Position numbers and translations under genes: made by a program. From assembly GCA_963751615.1 (NCBI GenBank), contig CAVVVG010000005.1:1302001-1366000 (forward strand): a stretch of 64,000 bases of DNA. The letters are read 5' to 3'. The stretch is from Palsa-892 sp963751615 (GTDB lineage: Bacteria; Pseudomonadota; Alphaproteobacteria; Rhizobiales; Xanthobacteraceae). Of this stretch, positions 18,218-27,732 are shown piece after piece. Positions within the stretch are counted from its first letter, which is position 1. Every line of letters starts with the position of its first letter. Below the pieces are notes generated by a model, which searched no databases, was not told the origin of the DNA, and saw nothing but the letters and a program-made list of their open reading frames with translations.

Positions 18218-18715
18218 TTATGACAATGCGTCCAAGTCATTGTCTGACAGATTGCCGGGCACGATCGTGATGGGGACGGGAAAAGTGCTAGAGCCAGTGC
18301 CCGCGAGCGAGGCTACCAGAGGTCCTGGGCCTTCTTTGCCCGTGCCTGCTGCAAGCACAAGGATGTCGATATCGCTATCTGACTCGATCGCTTTTAGGAT
18401 CTCGTCAGCTTTGTTGCCTTCACGTACGATGCGTTCGGGGTCGACGCCGGCTAGATTGCGCGCACGCGCAGTGAAGTGATCGAGACGCTTTTCGACTTCT
18501 TCGTGCGCTTCCTGCCGCATGAGGTCGCCGACGCCAAGCCACTGTTGATTGGATTCACCAATCGGAACAACTGCGAGCATGACAAGCTGGCCGTTGGTCC
18601 GGGCGGCGCGGCGAGTCGCATAATACACGGCGCGGTCGCATTCCGGTGTTTCGTCGACAATAACTAAAAATTTGCGGCGGTGGCCGGGTTCGTAAGTCTT
18701 GCGCGCACAACTCAT
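18218..18715 (-). CDS. Universal stress protein family protein
   Basis: 165 residues with a UspA fold: FLVIVDETPECDRAVYYA at the first strand/helix and a C-terminal LVLAAGTGKEGPGPLV...STFPVPITIVPG near the nucleotide-binding loop. The usual G-2x-G-9x-G(S/T) loop is only partly kept, so ATP binding is unsure. It lies between trpS and nfu, as often in rhizobia. Confidence 0.85.
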   Translation of the reverse strand: MSCARKTYEPGHRRKFLVIVDETPECDRAVYYATRRAARTNGQLVMLAVVPIGESNQQWLGVGDLMRQEAHEEVEKRLDHFTARARNLAGVDPERIVREGNKADEILKAIESDSDIDILVLAAGTGKEGPGPLVASLAGTGSSTFPVPITIVPGNLSDNDLDALS

Positions 18716-18775
18716 AGTGATACCCCGGTAACAAGGAATGCTGCCACGTGCAGGCGGCCGTACACAAGTTCGGTT

Positions 18776-19813
18776 TCACGCCCTTACAAAACCGACGATA
18801 TCCTTAACGTGTTTCATGGTTTCCGTGGCGATTGCTCGCGCGCGGGCGGAGCCATCGGCGAGAATGGCGTCGATATATTTTGGATCCTGCGCGAGCCGTT
18901 TCATCTCACCGCCGATTGGGCCGAGTTTCGCGACTGAAAGCTCTGTCAACGCTTCCTTAAAGCGCGAAAACTGCGCGCCGCCGAATTCTTTCAAGACGTT
19001 AGCACGCGTTGTATCAGCGAGCGCCGCGTAGATGCCAACCAGATTGTCTGCTTCCGGACGTGTTTCGAGCGCCGCTTCGGTGGCCGGCAGTGGTTCGGGA
19101 TCGGTGCGAGCCTTGCGCACTTTTTGCGCGATCTCGTCGGCGCCGTCGGTGAGATTAATGCGCGAATAGTCGGAAGCCTCCGATTTTGACATTTTTTTCG
19201 TGCCATCGCGCAGCGACATCACCCGCGTTGCGGGGCCAGAAATTAGCGGCTCGATTAGCGGAAAAAAAGTATCCGTCAGCCCCAGCTTTGCAATTTGCGA
19301 TGCGAAATCATTGTTGAATTTCTGTGCGATGTCACGCGCAAGCTCGAGATGCTGCTTCTGGTCTTCACCGACTGGTACATGCGTCGCACGGTACACGAGA
19401 ATGTCGGCGGCCATCAAATTTGGATACGCATAAAGGCCGACCGAAGCGTTTTCCTTATCCTTTCCCGCCTTCTCTTTGAATTGTGTCATGCGATTCAACC
19501 AGCCCATGCGCGCCACGCAATTGAAAATCCACGCAAGTTCGGCATGTTCGGCTACCTGGCTTTGATTGAAGACAATTTGCTTCTTTGGATCGATGCCGCA
19601 GGCAAGAAAGGCAGCCGTCACCTCTCGGATGTTTTTCGTAAGTTCTTCAGGCTCCTGCCAGACCGTGATGGCGTGCAGATCGACGACGCAGTAAATGCAG
19701 TCGTATTTTGTCTGCAGAGCAACGAAGCGCTTAATGGCGCCAAGGTAATTGCCGAGGTGCAGATTGCCAGTGGGTTGCACGCCGGAAAACACACGTTCTT
19801 TAACGGCAGCCAT
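18776..19813 (-). CDS. trpS: Tryptophanyl-tRNA synthetase TrpS
   Basis: Class I aminoacyl-tRNA synthetase, 345 residues from ATG at 19813 (MAAVKERVFSGVQPTGNLHL). The HIGH-like signature is GNLHLGNYLGA and the KMSKS loop is present exactly as KKMSKS near residue 205. A longer upstream reading to 19972 would run antisense into the adenosine kinase gene and is rejected. The 116-base gap to the divergent kinase gene must hold both promoters. Confidence 0.97.
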   Translation of the reverse strand: MAAVKERVFSGVQPTGNLHLGNYLGAIKRFVALQTKYDCIYCVVDLHAITVWQEPEELTKNIREVTAAFLACGIDPKKQIVFNQSQVAEHAELAWIFNCVARMGWLNRMTQFKEKAGKDKENASVGLYAYPNLMAADILVYRATHVPVGEDQKQHLELARDIAQKFNNDFASQIAKLGLTDTFFPLIEPLISGPATRVMSLRDGTKKMSKSEASDYSRINLTDGADEIAQKVRKARTDPEPLPATEAALETRPEADNLVGIYAALADTTRANVLKEFGGAQFSRFKEALTELSVAKLGPIGGEMKRLAQDPKYIDAILADGSARARAIATETMKHVKDIVGFVRA

Positions 19814-19929
19814 GAAAATCACTCCAATTCGGCGTTGCTCATGCCACGCCGGCACGACGCGGGGCAAGTGCGCGCCATTGCAGGGGGATGGACGCTTTGC
19901 TAGGGCCACGCATTCATTTGGAGGAATGA

Positions 19930-20931
19930 ATGTCCGCACCCCACTACGATGTGCTCGGCCTCGGCAACGCAATCGTCGATGTTCTCGCTCGTGCCGACGA
20001 TGATTTTCTAGTCAAGCATGGGATGGCAAAGGGCTCGATGTCGCTAATAAACGAAGCGCAAGCCGAGGCGATTTATGCTGCAATGGGTCCCGCAATCGAA
20101 ATCTCCGGCGGTTCGGTGGCGAATACCATCGCCGGAGTTGCCTCTTTCGGCGGGAATGCCGCCTTCATAGGGACGGTAAAGGACGATGTGCTCGGTGGCG
20201 TATTTGCACACGATATTCGTGCCGCGGGTGTTACGTTCAATACACCGCCATTCGAGAACGGCCCCTCGACGGCGCGTTCATACATAGTGGTAACGCCCGA
20301 TGGCGAACGTACGATGAATACCTATCTCGGAGCGGCACAGCTGTTGTCCGCTGCCGAAATTACCGAAAAAGATATCGAATCTGCAAAGGTCACTTATATC
20401 GAAGGTTATTTGTGGGACCCGCAAAACGCGAAGGACGCATTTCTGAAAGCGGCGCAGATCGCGCACAAGGCGAAACGCACGGTAGCACTCACATTGTCCG
20501 ATGCCTTCTGCGTCGATCGATACCGCTCCGAATTTTACGGTTTGATCAAGGATGGTACTGTGGATCTCCTGTTCGCTAATGAAGCCGAATTGAAGAGCCT
20601 TTATCAAACATCAGATTTTGACACCGCAGTTGAGATCCTGCGCGCGGATGCAAAACTTGCCGTGGTGACGCGCAGCGAAAAAGGTGCGATTGTCGTTACG
20701 ATGCAGAAAATAGAAGCTGTTGACGCCTTCCCGGTAGAGCAAGTTGTTGATACGACAGGAGCTGGAGATCTGTTCGCAGCAGGATTTCTGTACGGCTTCG
20801 CGCGCGATCTGCCGCATGTAACATCGGCGAAACTAGGTACGCTGGCGGCAGCCGAAGTGATATCCCACCTCGGCGCACGTCCAGAACGAAAACTCGCGGA
20901 CCTCGCCCGCGAGAAAAAATTGCTACGCTGA
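19930..20931 (+). CDS. Adenosine kinase / PfkB-family sugar kinase
   Basis: 333 residues, ribokinase (PfkB) fold. N-terminal YDVLGLGNAIVDVLAR and SGGSVANTIAGVASFGG are typical of bacterial adenosine kinases; the catalytic/anion-hole motif DTTGAGDLFAAGFLYG is near residue 280. A GGAGG ribosome site lies a few bases before the ATG. The gene ends one base before the end of the convergent malic enzyme gene. Probably phosphorylates adenosine or another nucleoside in purine salvage. Confidence 0.9.
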   Translation: MSAPHYDVLGLGNAIVDVLARADDDFLVKHGMAKGSMSLINEAQAEAIYAAMGPAIEISGGSVANTIAGVASFGGNAAFIGTVKDDVLGGVFAHDIRAAGVTFNTPPFENGPSTARSYIVVTPDGERTMNTYLGAAQLLSAAEITEKDIESAKVTYIEGYLWDPQNAKDAFLKAAQIAHKAKRTVALTLSDAFCVDRYRSEFYGLIKDGTVDLLFANEAELKSLYQTSDFDTAVEILRADAKLAVVTRSEKGAIVVTMQKIEAVDAFPVEQVVDTTGAGDLFAAGFLYGFARDLPHVTSAKLGTLAAAEVISHLGARPERKLADLAREKKLLR

Positions 20932-20932
20932 T

Positions 20933-23215
20933 TCATCCGGAAATATTGAACGCCGCAATTGCCGCCATATTGACGAGATCGGAGTCCTTCGCGGATAGCG
21001 GCACGATCTGCACGGATTTGTCGAGGCCGACAAGCAGTGGGCCGATGACGGTCGCACCGCCCAGCTCCTGCAGCATCTTGGTTGAGATGGATGCAGAATG
21101 AAACGCTGGCATGACTAAAACGTTTGCTACGTCGGTCAAACGGTTGAATGGATAAGCAGCGCCCAGTTCGCGGTTCAGCGCCACGTCCGCTGCCATCTCG
21201 CCGTCGACTTCGAAATCAACTCGCTTCTCATGCAGCATTCGTACTGCCTCGCGCACGCGATCCGAACGCTCCCCGGGCGGGTGACCGAAAGTCGAAAACG
21301 CCAGCATGCCGACCCGCGGTTCGAATCCAAGCCTGCGTGCCACGCCGGCCGCTTCGATCGCGGTCTCGACCAGATCATTGGCAGTGGGCATTTCAGTGAC
21401 AGCGGTGTCGGCGACGAGTACTGTGCGCCCGCGTGCCAGCACCATGGAAACACCGATCACACGGTGACCGGGTTTTTGATCGATCACATGGCGCACGTCT
21501 TCGAGTACGACCGAATAATTTCGTGTGACGCCCGAAACCATTGCATCGGCATCTCCAAGCGCGACCATGCAGGCGGCAAAATGATTGCGATCATTATTCA
21601 CGAGTCGCTGGCAATCGCGAAAGAGAAAACCCCTTCGTTGTAGGCGCTCGTATAGAAAATTCGCGTAATCGATGTTCCGTTTCGAGAGAGCGGCATTATG
21701 AATTTCAATTCCTTCGTGGATATCAACGCCCGCGCTTACTGCGGCGGCTCTCACTCTATCGTCGCGCCCGACGAGAATCGGGGTGCCGAGTCCCTGTTGC
21801 ACGAAACTTGCAGCCGCGCGAATAACCTGCTCCTCCTCGCCCTCCGCGAACACGACTCGTTTGGGCTGGCGGCGGATACGCTCAAAAACGCGCGAGAGCA
21901 CGCCCGCGACGGGATCTCGCCGTGTACGCAACTGCTGAACGTAAGCAGCCATATCTACAATTGGCTTGCGCGCGACGCCGGTATCGATCGCCGCTTTGGC
22001 CACGGCCGGCGGTATTGCGGAAATCAACCGTGGATCGAACGGCACAGGAATAATGTAGTCCGGCCCATATTTCGGTCGGGTACCATAAGCGGCGGCGACT
22101 TCATCCGGCACGTCTTCGCGCGCGAGGTCGGCAAGGGCGTGTGCCGCAGCGATTTTCATTTCCATATTGATGGTAGTGGCGCGCACATCAAGCGCGCCCC
22201 GAAAGATATATGGGAAGCCAAGTATATTATTGATCTGGTTAGGATAGTCGGAGCGACCTGTCGCCATGATGGCATCGTCGCGAATTGCCGCGACCTCCTC
22301 GACCGTAATTTCCGGATCGGGATTTGCCATCGCAAAGATGATGGGCTTCGGCGCCATTGATTTTATCATCTCTGGTGTGAAGGCGCCTTTAGCGGAAAGG
22401 CCAAACAGCACGTCTGCGCCCTTCACGGCATCAGCGAGTGAACGGGCCTTGGTTTCGACCGCGTGGGCCGACTTCCATTGGTTCATTCCTTCGGTGCGGC
22501 CTTTGTAAACGACGCCCTTGGTGTCGCAGAGAATGACGTTGTTATTCGCGAGGCCGAGCGCCTTGAGAAGCTCGACACAGGCGATGCCGGAAGCCCCAGC
22601 GCCATTTACGACAAGTTTTGTCGTTCTAATATCGCGGCCGGTTAGCTTCAGGGCATTGATGACGCCGGCGGCGACAATAATCGCCGTGCCGTGCTGGTCA
22701 TCGTGGAAAACTGGAATATCGAGCAGTTCGCGCAGCCGCTGCTCGATGATAAAACACTCCGGCGCCTTGATGTCTTCGAGATTGATACCGCCGAAAGTCT
22801 GTCCCAGAAAACGAACCGAATTAATAAATTCGTCCGGATTCTCAGTGTTCACTTCAAGGTCGAACGCGTCGATATCAGCAAAGCGCTTGAAAAGAACCGC
22901 CTTGCCTTCCATGACGGGTTTCGACGCGAGCGCGCCGAGATTGCCAAGGCCTAGGATCGCGGTGCCGTTTGTGATGACCCCAACGATATTTCCTTTAACG
23001 GTGTAGTCGTAAGCTCGGCTCGGGTCTGCGGCGATGGCAAGCACCGGAACTGCGACGCCCGGCGAATAGGCGAGAGAAAGATCACGCTGTGTCGCCATAG
23101 GCTTGGTGGCAATGACTTCAAGTTTCCCCGGCCGTCCTTGGGAGTGAAATTGAAGCGCTTCCTGGTCCGTGAACGTGGGCCGGGAACGGGTTTTTTTCGG
23201 ACTGTCGGCTTTCAT
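20933..23215 (-). CDS. maeB: NADP-dependent malic enzyme with C-terminal phosphotransacetylase-like domain
   Basis: Oxidatively decarboxylates malate to pyruvate; 760 residues, the long MaeB type. Residues 1-420 hold the malic enzyme domains (SPGVAVPV, FHDDQHGTAIIVAAG, VNGAGASGIACVELLKALG as the dinucleotide-binding loop). Residues about 430-760 are a PTA_PTB domain (RVVFAEGEEEQVIRAA) thought to be regulatory. ATG at 23215 is preceded by AGGA. It is convergent with the adenosine kinase gene. Confidence 0.96.
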   Translation of the reverse strand: MKADSPKKTRSRPTFTDQEALQFHSQGRPGKLEVIATKPMATQRDLSLAYSPGVAVPVLAIAADPSRAYDYTVKGNIVGVITNGTAILGLGNLGALASKPVMEGKAVLFKRFADIDAFDLEVNTENPDEFINSVRFLGQTFGGINLEDIKAPECFIIEQRLRELLDIPVFHDDQHGTAIIVAAGVINALKLTGRDIRTTKLVVNGAGASGIACVELLKALGLANNNVILCDTKGVVYKGRTEGMNQWKSAHAVETKARSLADAVKGADVLFGLSAKGAFTPEMIKSMAPKPIIFAMANPDPEITVEEVAAIRDDAIMATGRSDYPNQINNILGFPYIFRGALDVRATTINMEMKIAAAHALADLAREDVPDEVAAAYGTRPKYGPDYIIPVPFDPRLISAIPPAVAKAAIDTGVARKPIVDMAAYVQQLRTRRDPVAGVLSRVFERIRRQPKRVVFAEGEEEQVIRAAASFVQQGLGTPILVGRDDRVRAAAVSAGVDIHEGIEIHNAALSKRNIDYANFLYERLQRRGFLFRDCQRLVNNDRNHFAACMVALGDADAMVSGVTRNYSVVLEDVRHVIDQKPGHRVIGVSMVLARGRTVLVADTAVTEMPTANDLVETAIEAAGVARRLGFEPRVGMLAFSTFGHPPGERSDRVREAVRMLHEKRVDFEVDGEMAADVALNRELGAAYPFNRLTDVANVLVMPAFHSASISTKMLQELGGATVIGPLLVGLDKSVQIVPLSAKDSDLVNMAAIAAFNISG

Positions 23216-23693
23216 AATGGTGTTTTCCTATACGCGGATACGGCGGGAAGCGGAACTTAGCCGAGTGACCTTACTCCCCTCAAGGCGAGAGGGACACCAC
23301 ATCGAGCCACGAAAAAGAGCATGATTGGCTTCATCAGGGAATTATAAAATTGCAACCCGCGACGATCACGGCTTCTGCAAACACCTAAAATCGAAGGACA
23401 CCTTAGATGCCGAAGCGAGCCGTACTCAGGCGTTTAATCGAAAAGAATTCATTTCGCTTTTCGCGCAGTATTGGCCTGGGCCGGCTACCAAAACTAACGC
23501 GCCCATTATCGTTCCGATGACGATGGGCACATTGATTGCCACGCGGATCGCGAACCCCGGGAAGCGCGACCGCTAATCTGCCTTCCGTACGCCGCTGCTT
23601 GCACCGATGAAAAGCCGGCGCAATATCGCGACTGTCGGATAACGTGATTGATCTTCTATAACGGAGGCGAACATCTGATAGAGTGCGCCGTCC
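23216..23693. other. 478-base gap between maeB and mutS
   Basis: Upstream region of two divergent genes, so it should hold their promoters; I see no strong sigma-70 pair. The only protein-like signal is on the minus strand at 23426-23542: a 38-codon reading from a GTG with one hydrophobic segment (VAINVPIVIGTIMGALVLVAG). It has no clear ribosome site and a stop codon just upstream, so I do not call it a gene. No RNA gene or clear repeat was seen. Confidence 0.5.
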
Positions 23694-26414
23694 ATGGACA
23701 ATAGTGCACCATCATTTTTAATTGAAGACCCGGCGACTGAAACGGCCGGCCGCGTTACGCCGATGATGGAACAATATATTGAAATTAAAACCGCCAACCC
23801 CGACTATTTGCTGTTTTACCGGATGGGCGACTTCTATGAATTATTTTTCGACGACGCCGAAACAGCGTCGCGTGCGCTTGGCATCGTGCTCACCAGGCGC
23901 GGCAAGCATCTTGGTCGCGATATCCCGATGTGTGGCGTGCCGGTTCAGAAGGCCGACGAATATCTGCACCGGTTAATCGCTCTCGGCCATCGCGTTGCGG
24001 TCTGTGAACAGATCGAGGATCCGGCAGAAGCCAAAAAACGCGGCTCCAAATCCATCGTCAAACGCGATGTCGTGCGTATCGTCACGCCGGGCACGTTGAC
24101 CGAAGATACTTTACTGGAGGCCAAGCGTAACAATTGGCTGATGGCAGTTACGCAAGGAAAATCGGCAAGCAATACCGAACCGATATTTGGTCTTGCCTGG
24201 CTCGATATTTCAACAGGCGAATTTCACGTGGCAGAAACCGATGGCGTCCGCTTGTCCGCCGAAATCGCACGATTGGAGCCAGGCGAAATTATTGTCGCTG
24301 ACTCGATATACGACGATCCCGAATTACGCTCCTTCTGGCGATCCTTGTCGGTGGTGACGCCCGTTAGCCAAGATATTTTTGACGGCGCGACGGCGGAGCG
24401 GCGGCTTTCTTCTTTTTTCGGCATTGCGACGATTGAGTCTTTCGGTTTGTTTTCTCGGCAGGAGATGAAAGCGGCTGCGGCGGCAATTACCTATGTCGAG
24501 CGCACGCAGATCGGAAATAAACCCAATCTTTCCCGACCAGACCGGGAAGCGACGAATTCGGTATTGATGATCGATGCTGCGACACGGGCCAATCTTGAGT
24601 TGGTGCGGGCGCTTTCGAGTAACAGCGAGGGCAGCCTTCTTTTTACCATCGATCGAACCAAGACCGCGGCCGGTGCCCGGCTTTTAGGCCGCAGGCTTGC
24701 GAGCCCCTTACTCGATACCGACAAGATCAATGCGCGACTGGATGCAGTCAGTTTTTTTACCGATCACTCGGAAAAGCGACAGGAACTACGAAAAAGTCTC
24801 GCCTCGGCGCCTGATCTATCGCGTGCTCTCGCCCGAATCTCGCTTGGACGCAGCGGACCGCGGGATCTCGCCGCAGTGCGCGATAGTTTTGCTGTGAGCC
24901 ATGAAATCACGAGCATCCTCGGAAAAAAAGAATTGCCACAAGAACTTTTGGAGGCGGTAACGACGCTCATCGCAGCAAAGTCATCGCTGCACGCGGAGCT
25001 CGCCCGCATGCTCGCCGATGAACTTCCGCTTTCCAAGCGCGACGGCGGCTTCGTGCGTGAGGGCTTTGATAAGAATCTGGATACGGCAAGCAAATTGCGC
25101 GATGAATCGCGCAAGATCATTGCAGGTCTGCAGACACGTTACGCCGATGAGACAGGATTGCGGACGCTCAAGATCAAGCACAACAATGTTCTTGGTTATT
25201 TCATCGAACTGTCCGCACAACACGGGGAAAGGCTGACAGCTCCACCTTGGCGCGAAATCTTTGTGCATCGCCAGAGTCTTGCTGGAGTTATGAGATTTTC
25301 CTCCACTGAACTGGGCGAGCTTGAATCGAAAATAGCGAACGCCGCGGATCGTGCTCTTGCCATTGAACTTGAGATTTTCGATCGGTTCGCGAATGAGATC
25401 ATTGCAGCGGTAATTTCTCTCGAGGCGGTCGCATCCGCGCTTGCATGTATCGACGTATCCTGCGCTCTTGCCGAACTTGCGGTGAATGAAAACTGGGCAA
25501 GGCCGCAAGTCGACAACTCGCTTGATTTTCTGATCGAGGGAGGACGGCATCCAGTCGTCGAAGAGGCGCTTCGTCGCAATGGAGGACCGTTCGTTGCTAA
25601 CAACTGCGATTTATCGGCGCCAGAAGAGGAAAATGCCGGCAGCATATGGCTCGTGACTGGCCCGAACATGGCCGGCAAATCGACGTTCCTTCGTCAGAAT
25701 GCGTTGATCGCCATTCTCGCACAGATGGGCTCGTTCGTTCCGGCCAAGGCCGCGAGGGTTGGCGTAATAGATCGCCTATTCTCGCGGGTTGGCGCCGCCG
25801 ACGATCTCGCGCGTGGTCGCTCGACCTTTATGGTCGAAATGGTCGAAACCTCTGCGATCTTGAATCAGGCGACACAACGCTCACTCGTGATTCTGGATGA
25901 AATCGGGCGCGGTACGGCAACCTTCGACGGTTTATCGATCGCGTGGGCCACACTTGAATATTTGCATAGCGTGAACAAATCCCGTGTACTTTTCGCAACG
26001 CATTTTCATGAATTGACCGCGCTCGGTGCGAAACTCAATCGCATTGTGAACGCAACGGTGCGCGTGAAGGAATGGGAAGGCGATGTCGTTTTCCTGCACG
26101 AGGTTGCGCCCGGCGTTGCCGATCGCTCATATGGAATTCAGGTAGCCAAGCTCGCAGGGCTGCCTCCCCCGGTCGTCGAGCGCGCTCGAGTTGTTCTGAA
26201 GGAGCTCGAAGCGTCCGATCGCAGCGCGCCTACCCGCAAGCTTGTCGAAGATTTGCCTTTGTTTTCTGTAGTTCGTCCCGAGGAGCCAAAAACCAGACTA
26301 AATATTTTGGAAAAAATGCTCGAATGCATTGATCCGGACACACTCGCGCCGCGCGAGGCACTTGAGTTACTCTACAAACTCAAAGCGCTGCGCAAGCAGG
26401 AAAAGGAAAACTGA
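23694..26414 (+). CDS. mutS: DNA mismatch repair protein MutS
   Basis: Recognises mismatches and starts repair with MutL; 906 residues. The mismatch-reading F-x-E motif is FYRMGDFYELFFDD near residue 40-53. The ATPase has Walker A TGPNMAGKSTFLRQ around 655 and Walker B VILDEIGRGTATFDG. The C-terminal helical clamp and dimerisation part is complete. ATG at 23694 lacks a strong ribosome site. It is convergent with osmC, with four bases between stops. Confidence 0.98.
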   Translation: MDNSAPSFLIEDPATETAGRVTPMMEQYIEIKTANPDYLLFYRMGDFYELFFDDAETASRALGIVLTRRGKHLGRDIPMCGVPVQKADEYLHRLIALGHRVAVCEQIEDPAEAKKRGSKSIVKRDVVRIVTPGTLTEDTLLEAKRNNWLMAVTQGKSASNTEPIFGLAWLDISTGEFHVAETDGVRLSAEIARLEPGEIIVADSIYDDPELRSFWRSLSVVTPVSQDIFDGATAERRLSSFFGIATIESFGLFSRQEMKAAAAAITYVERTQIGNKPNLSRPDREATNSVLMIDAATRANLELVRALSSNSEGSLLFTIDRTKTAAGARLLGRRLASPLLDTDKINARLDAVSFFTDHSEKRQELRKSLASAPDLSRALARISLGRSGPRDLAAVRDSFAVSHEITSILGKKELPQELLEAVTTLIAAKSSLHAELARMLADELPLSKRDGGFVREGFDKNLDTASKLRDESRKIIAGLQTRYADETGLRTLKIKHNNVLGYFIELSAQHGERLTAPPWREIFVHRQSLAGVMRFSSTELGELESKIANAADRALAIELEIFDRFANEIIAAVISLEAVASALACIDVSCALAELAVNENWARPQVDNSLDFLIEGGRHPVVEEALRRNGGPFVANNCDLSAPEEENAGSIWLVTGPNMAGKSTFLRQNALIAILAQMGSFVPAKAARVGVIDRLFSRVGAADDLARGRSTFMVEMVETSAILNQATQRSLVILDEIGRGTATFDGLSIAWATLEYLHSVNKSRVLFATHFHELTALGAKLNRIVNATVRVKEWEGDVVFLHEVAPGVADRSYGIQVAKLAGLPPPVVERARVVLKELEASDRSAPTRKLVEDLPLFSVVRPEEPKTRLNILEKMLECIDPDTLAPREALELLYKLKALRKQEKEN

Positions 26415-26417
26415 TAT

Positions 26418-26927
26418 TCAGCGTGAACGAATGATGTGCGCTTCCGAAGGGGTGCCCTTGCGGATCGTTTGGAGCACTACGCAATAGCGCTCCGTCGTAG
26501 CGAGCAACTTGTCGAGATTTTCCTGCGATGCATCTGTATCAACTTTGAAAGTAAGACGAATGGTCTTGAACCCCACCTCGGCTTCTTTGTTGAGGCCGAG
26601 CGTACCTTTGAAATCGAGATCACCCTCCGCTTCGATCGTACCGGACTTAAGGTTGATGCCGAAAGCAGTCGAGACGGCGCGCAATGTGACACCCGCGCAA
26701 GCGACGAGAGCCTCCAATAGCATATCGCCCGAGCACAACTCATGGCCCGAGCCACCGGTTGCTGGATGCAAGCCCGCGAGTGCGATCGCGCGCCCCGTTT
26801 CGACCTTGCAGGTGATACCTTCATCGAGCGCGCCTCGCGCTCTCAGGGTGATAACCGCGGCATTCGGGTCTTTCTTGTAGCGATTCTTGAGCGGTGCTTG
26901 CAGTTCGCGTAGGGCAGCTGAGTCCAT
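26418..26927 (-). CDS. OsmC family protein
   Basis: 169 residues from ATG at 26927 (MDSAALRELQAPLKNRYKKD), supported by AGGAG eight bases upstream. OsmC/Ohr fold: HPATGGSGHELCSGDMLLEALVACAGVTL carries the first conserved Cys and the second lies in VACAGVTL, typical of OsmC-type peroxidases acting on organic hydroperoxides. It begins 28 bases after the ABC transporter ATPase gene and is probably its operon partner. Confidence 0.88.
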   Translation of the reverse strand: MDSAALRELQAPLKNRYKKDPNAAVITLRARGALDEGITCKVETGRAIALAGLHPATGGSGHELCSGDMLLEALVACAGVTLRAVSTAFGINLKSGTIEAEGDLDFKGTLGLNKEAEVGFKTIRLTFKVDTDASQENLDKLLATTERYCVVLQTIRKGTPSEAHIIRSR

Positions 26928-26955
26928 TTCGCTTCTCCTGGATTTTTTTAGCATG

Positions 26956-27729
26956 TCAAATCGCGGCGGCCGGTGCCAGTTCTTCACCCTTCAGCTGGGA
27001 GCGGAGACTGCGATCGAGCGCGCCGAGGATCCGGCGTTTTATGGTTTCCACATCGGCCCCGAGTCGTTCGCGCGGCCGTGCAACACTTAAGCTGATTTCC
27101 GCTACAAACCGGCCAGGTCGGGGACGCATCACAAGCACCCGGTCGGCAAGGAACGCGGCCTCTTCGACATCGTGCGTAACGAGAACGAGCGTGGGTTGAA
27201 ATGCCTGCCACAAGTCCAATACATGTTCCTGCAAGCTGGCACGAGTGAACGCGTCAAGCGCTGAGAACGGTTCATCAAGCAGCAGGACTTTTGGGCGAGG
27301 AGCTAGCGCGCGTGCGATCGCGACACGTTGTGCCTGCCCCCCGGAAAGTTCGCGTGGCCAACAACTCACATAATCGGAAAGTCCGACATGTTTCAGCACG
27401 TCGTTGACCAATCTGCCACGCTGTGCACGCGGATACTCGTAAAGGCCGAAGGCGATATTCTGGGCGACCGTAAGCCAAGGAAGAAGACGGGGTTCCTGGA
27501 AAACTACGCCGACTGCTGGATGCGGCGATCGGATCCTTTCACCGTCGAGCTGGATTTCTCCATGCGTCGGTTGATCGAGCCCGGCGATAAGGCGCAGCAA
27601 TGTGCTTTTACCACAGCCAGAACTGCCAACGACCGCAATAATCTCGCCGGGTTTTATACGCAGACTCACACGATTGAGCGCCTCCGCGCCGTTGGGATAA
27701 ATCTTGTCGACAGACTCAATAGTAAGCAT
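26956..27729 (-). CDS. ssuB: ABC transporter ATP-binding protein (sulfonate/nitrate/taurine type)
   Basis: 257 residues. Walker A VGSSGCGKSTLLR near residue 35, Q-loop GVVFQEPRLLPWLTV, signature ELSGGQAQRVAIARAL, Walker B VLLLDEPFSALDAFTR and the H-loop LVTHDVEEAA are all present. The sequence type matches SsuB/TauB/NrtD ATPases. It follows the permease by three bases. The imported compound cannot be read from sequence, though the set looks most like alkanesulfonate import. Confidence 0.88.
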   Translation of the reverse strand: MLTIESVDKIYPNGAEALNRVSLRIKPGEIIAVVGSSGCGKSTLLRLIAGLDQPTHGEIQLDGERIRSPHPAVGVVFQEPRLLPWLTVAQNIAFGLYEYPRAQRGRLVNDVLKHVGLSDYVSCWPRELSGGQAQRVAIARALAPRPKVLLLDEPFSALDAFTRASLQEHVLDLWQAFQPTLVLVTHDVEEAAFLADRVLVMRPRPGRFVAEISLSVARPRERLGADVETIKRRILGALDRSLRSQLKGEELAPAAAI

Positions 27730-27732
27730 GTC

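Noticed and set aside
23325..23576. 83-codon plus-strand reading between maeB and mutS
   Set aside because: No ribosome site, no recognisable domain and poor codon pattern.
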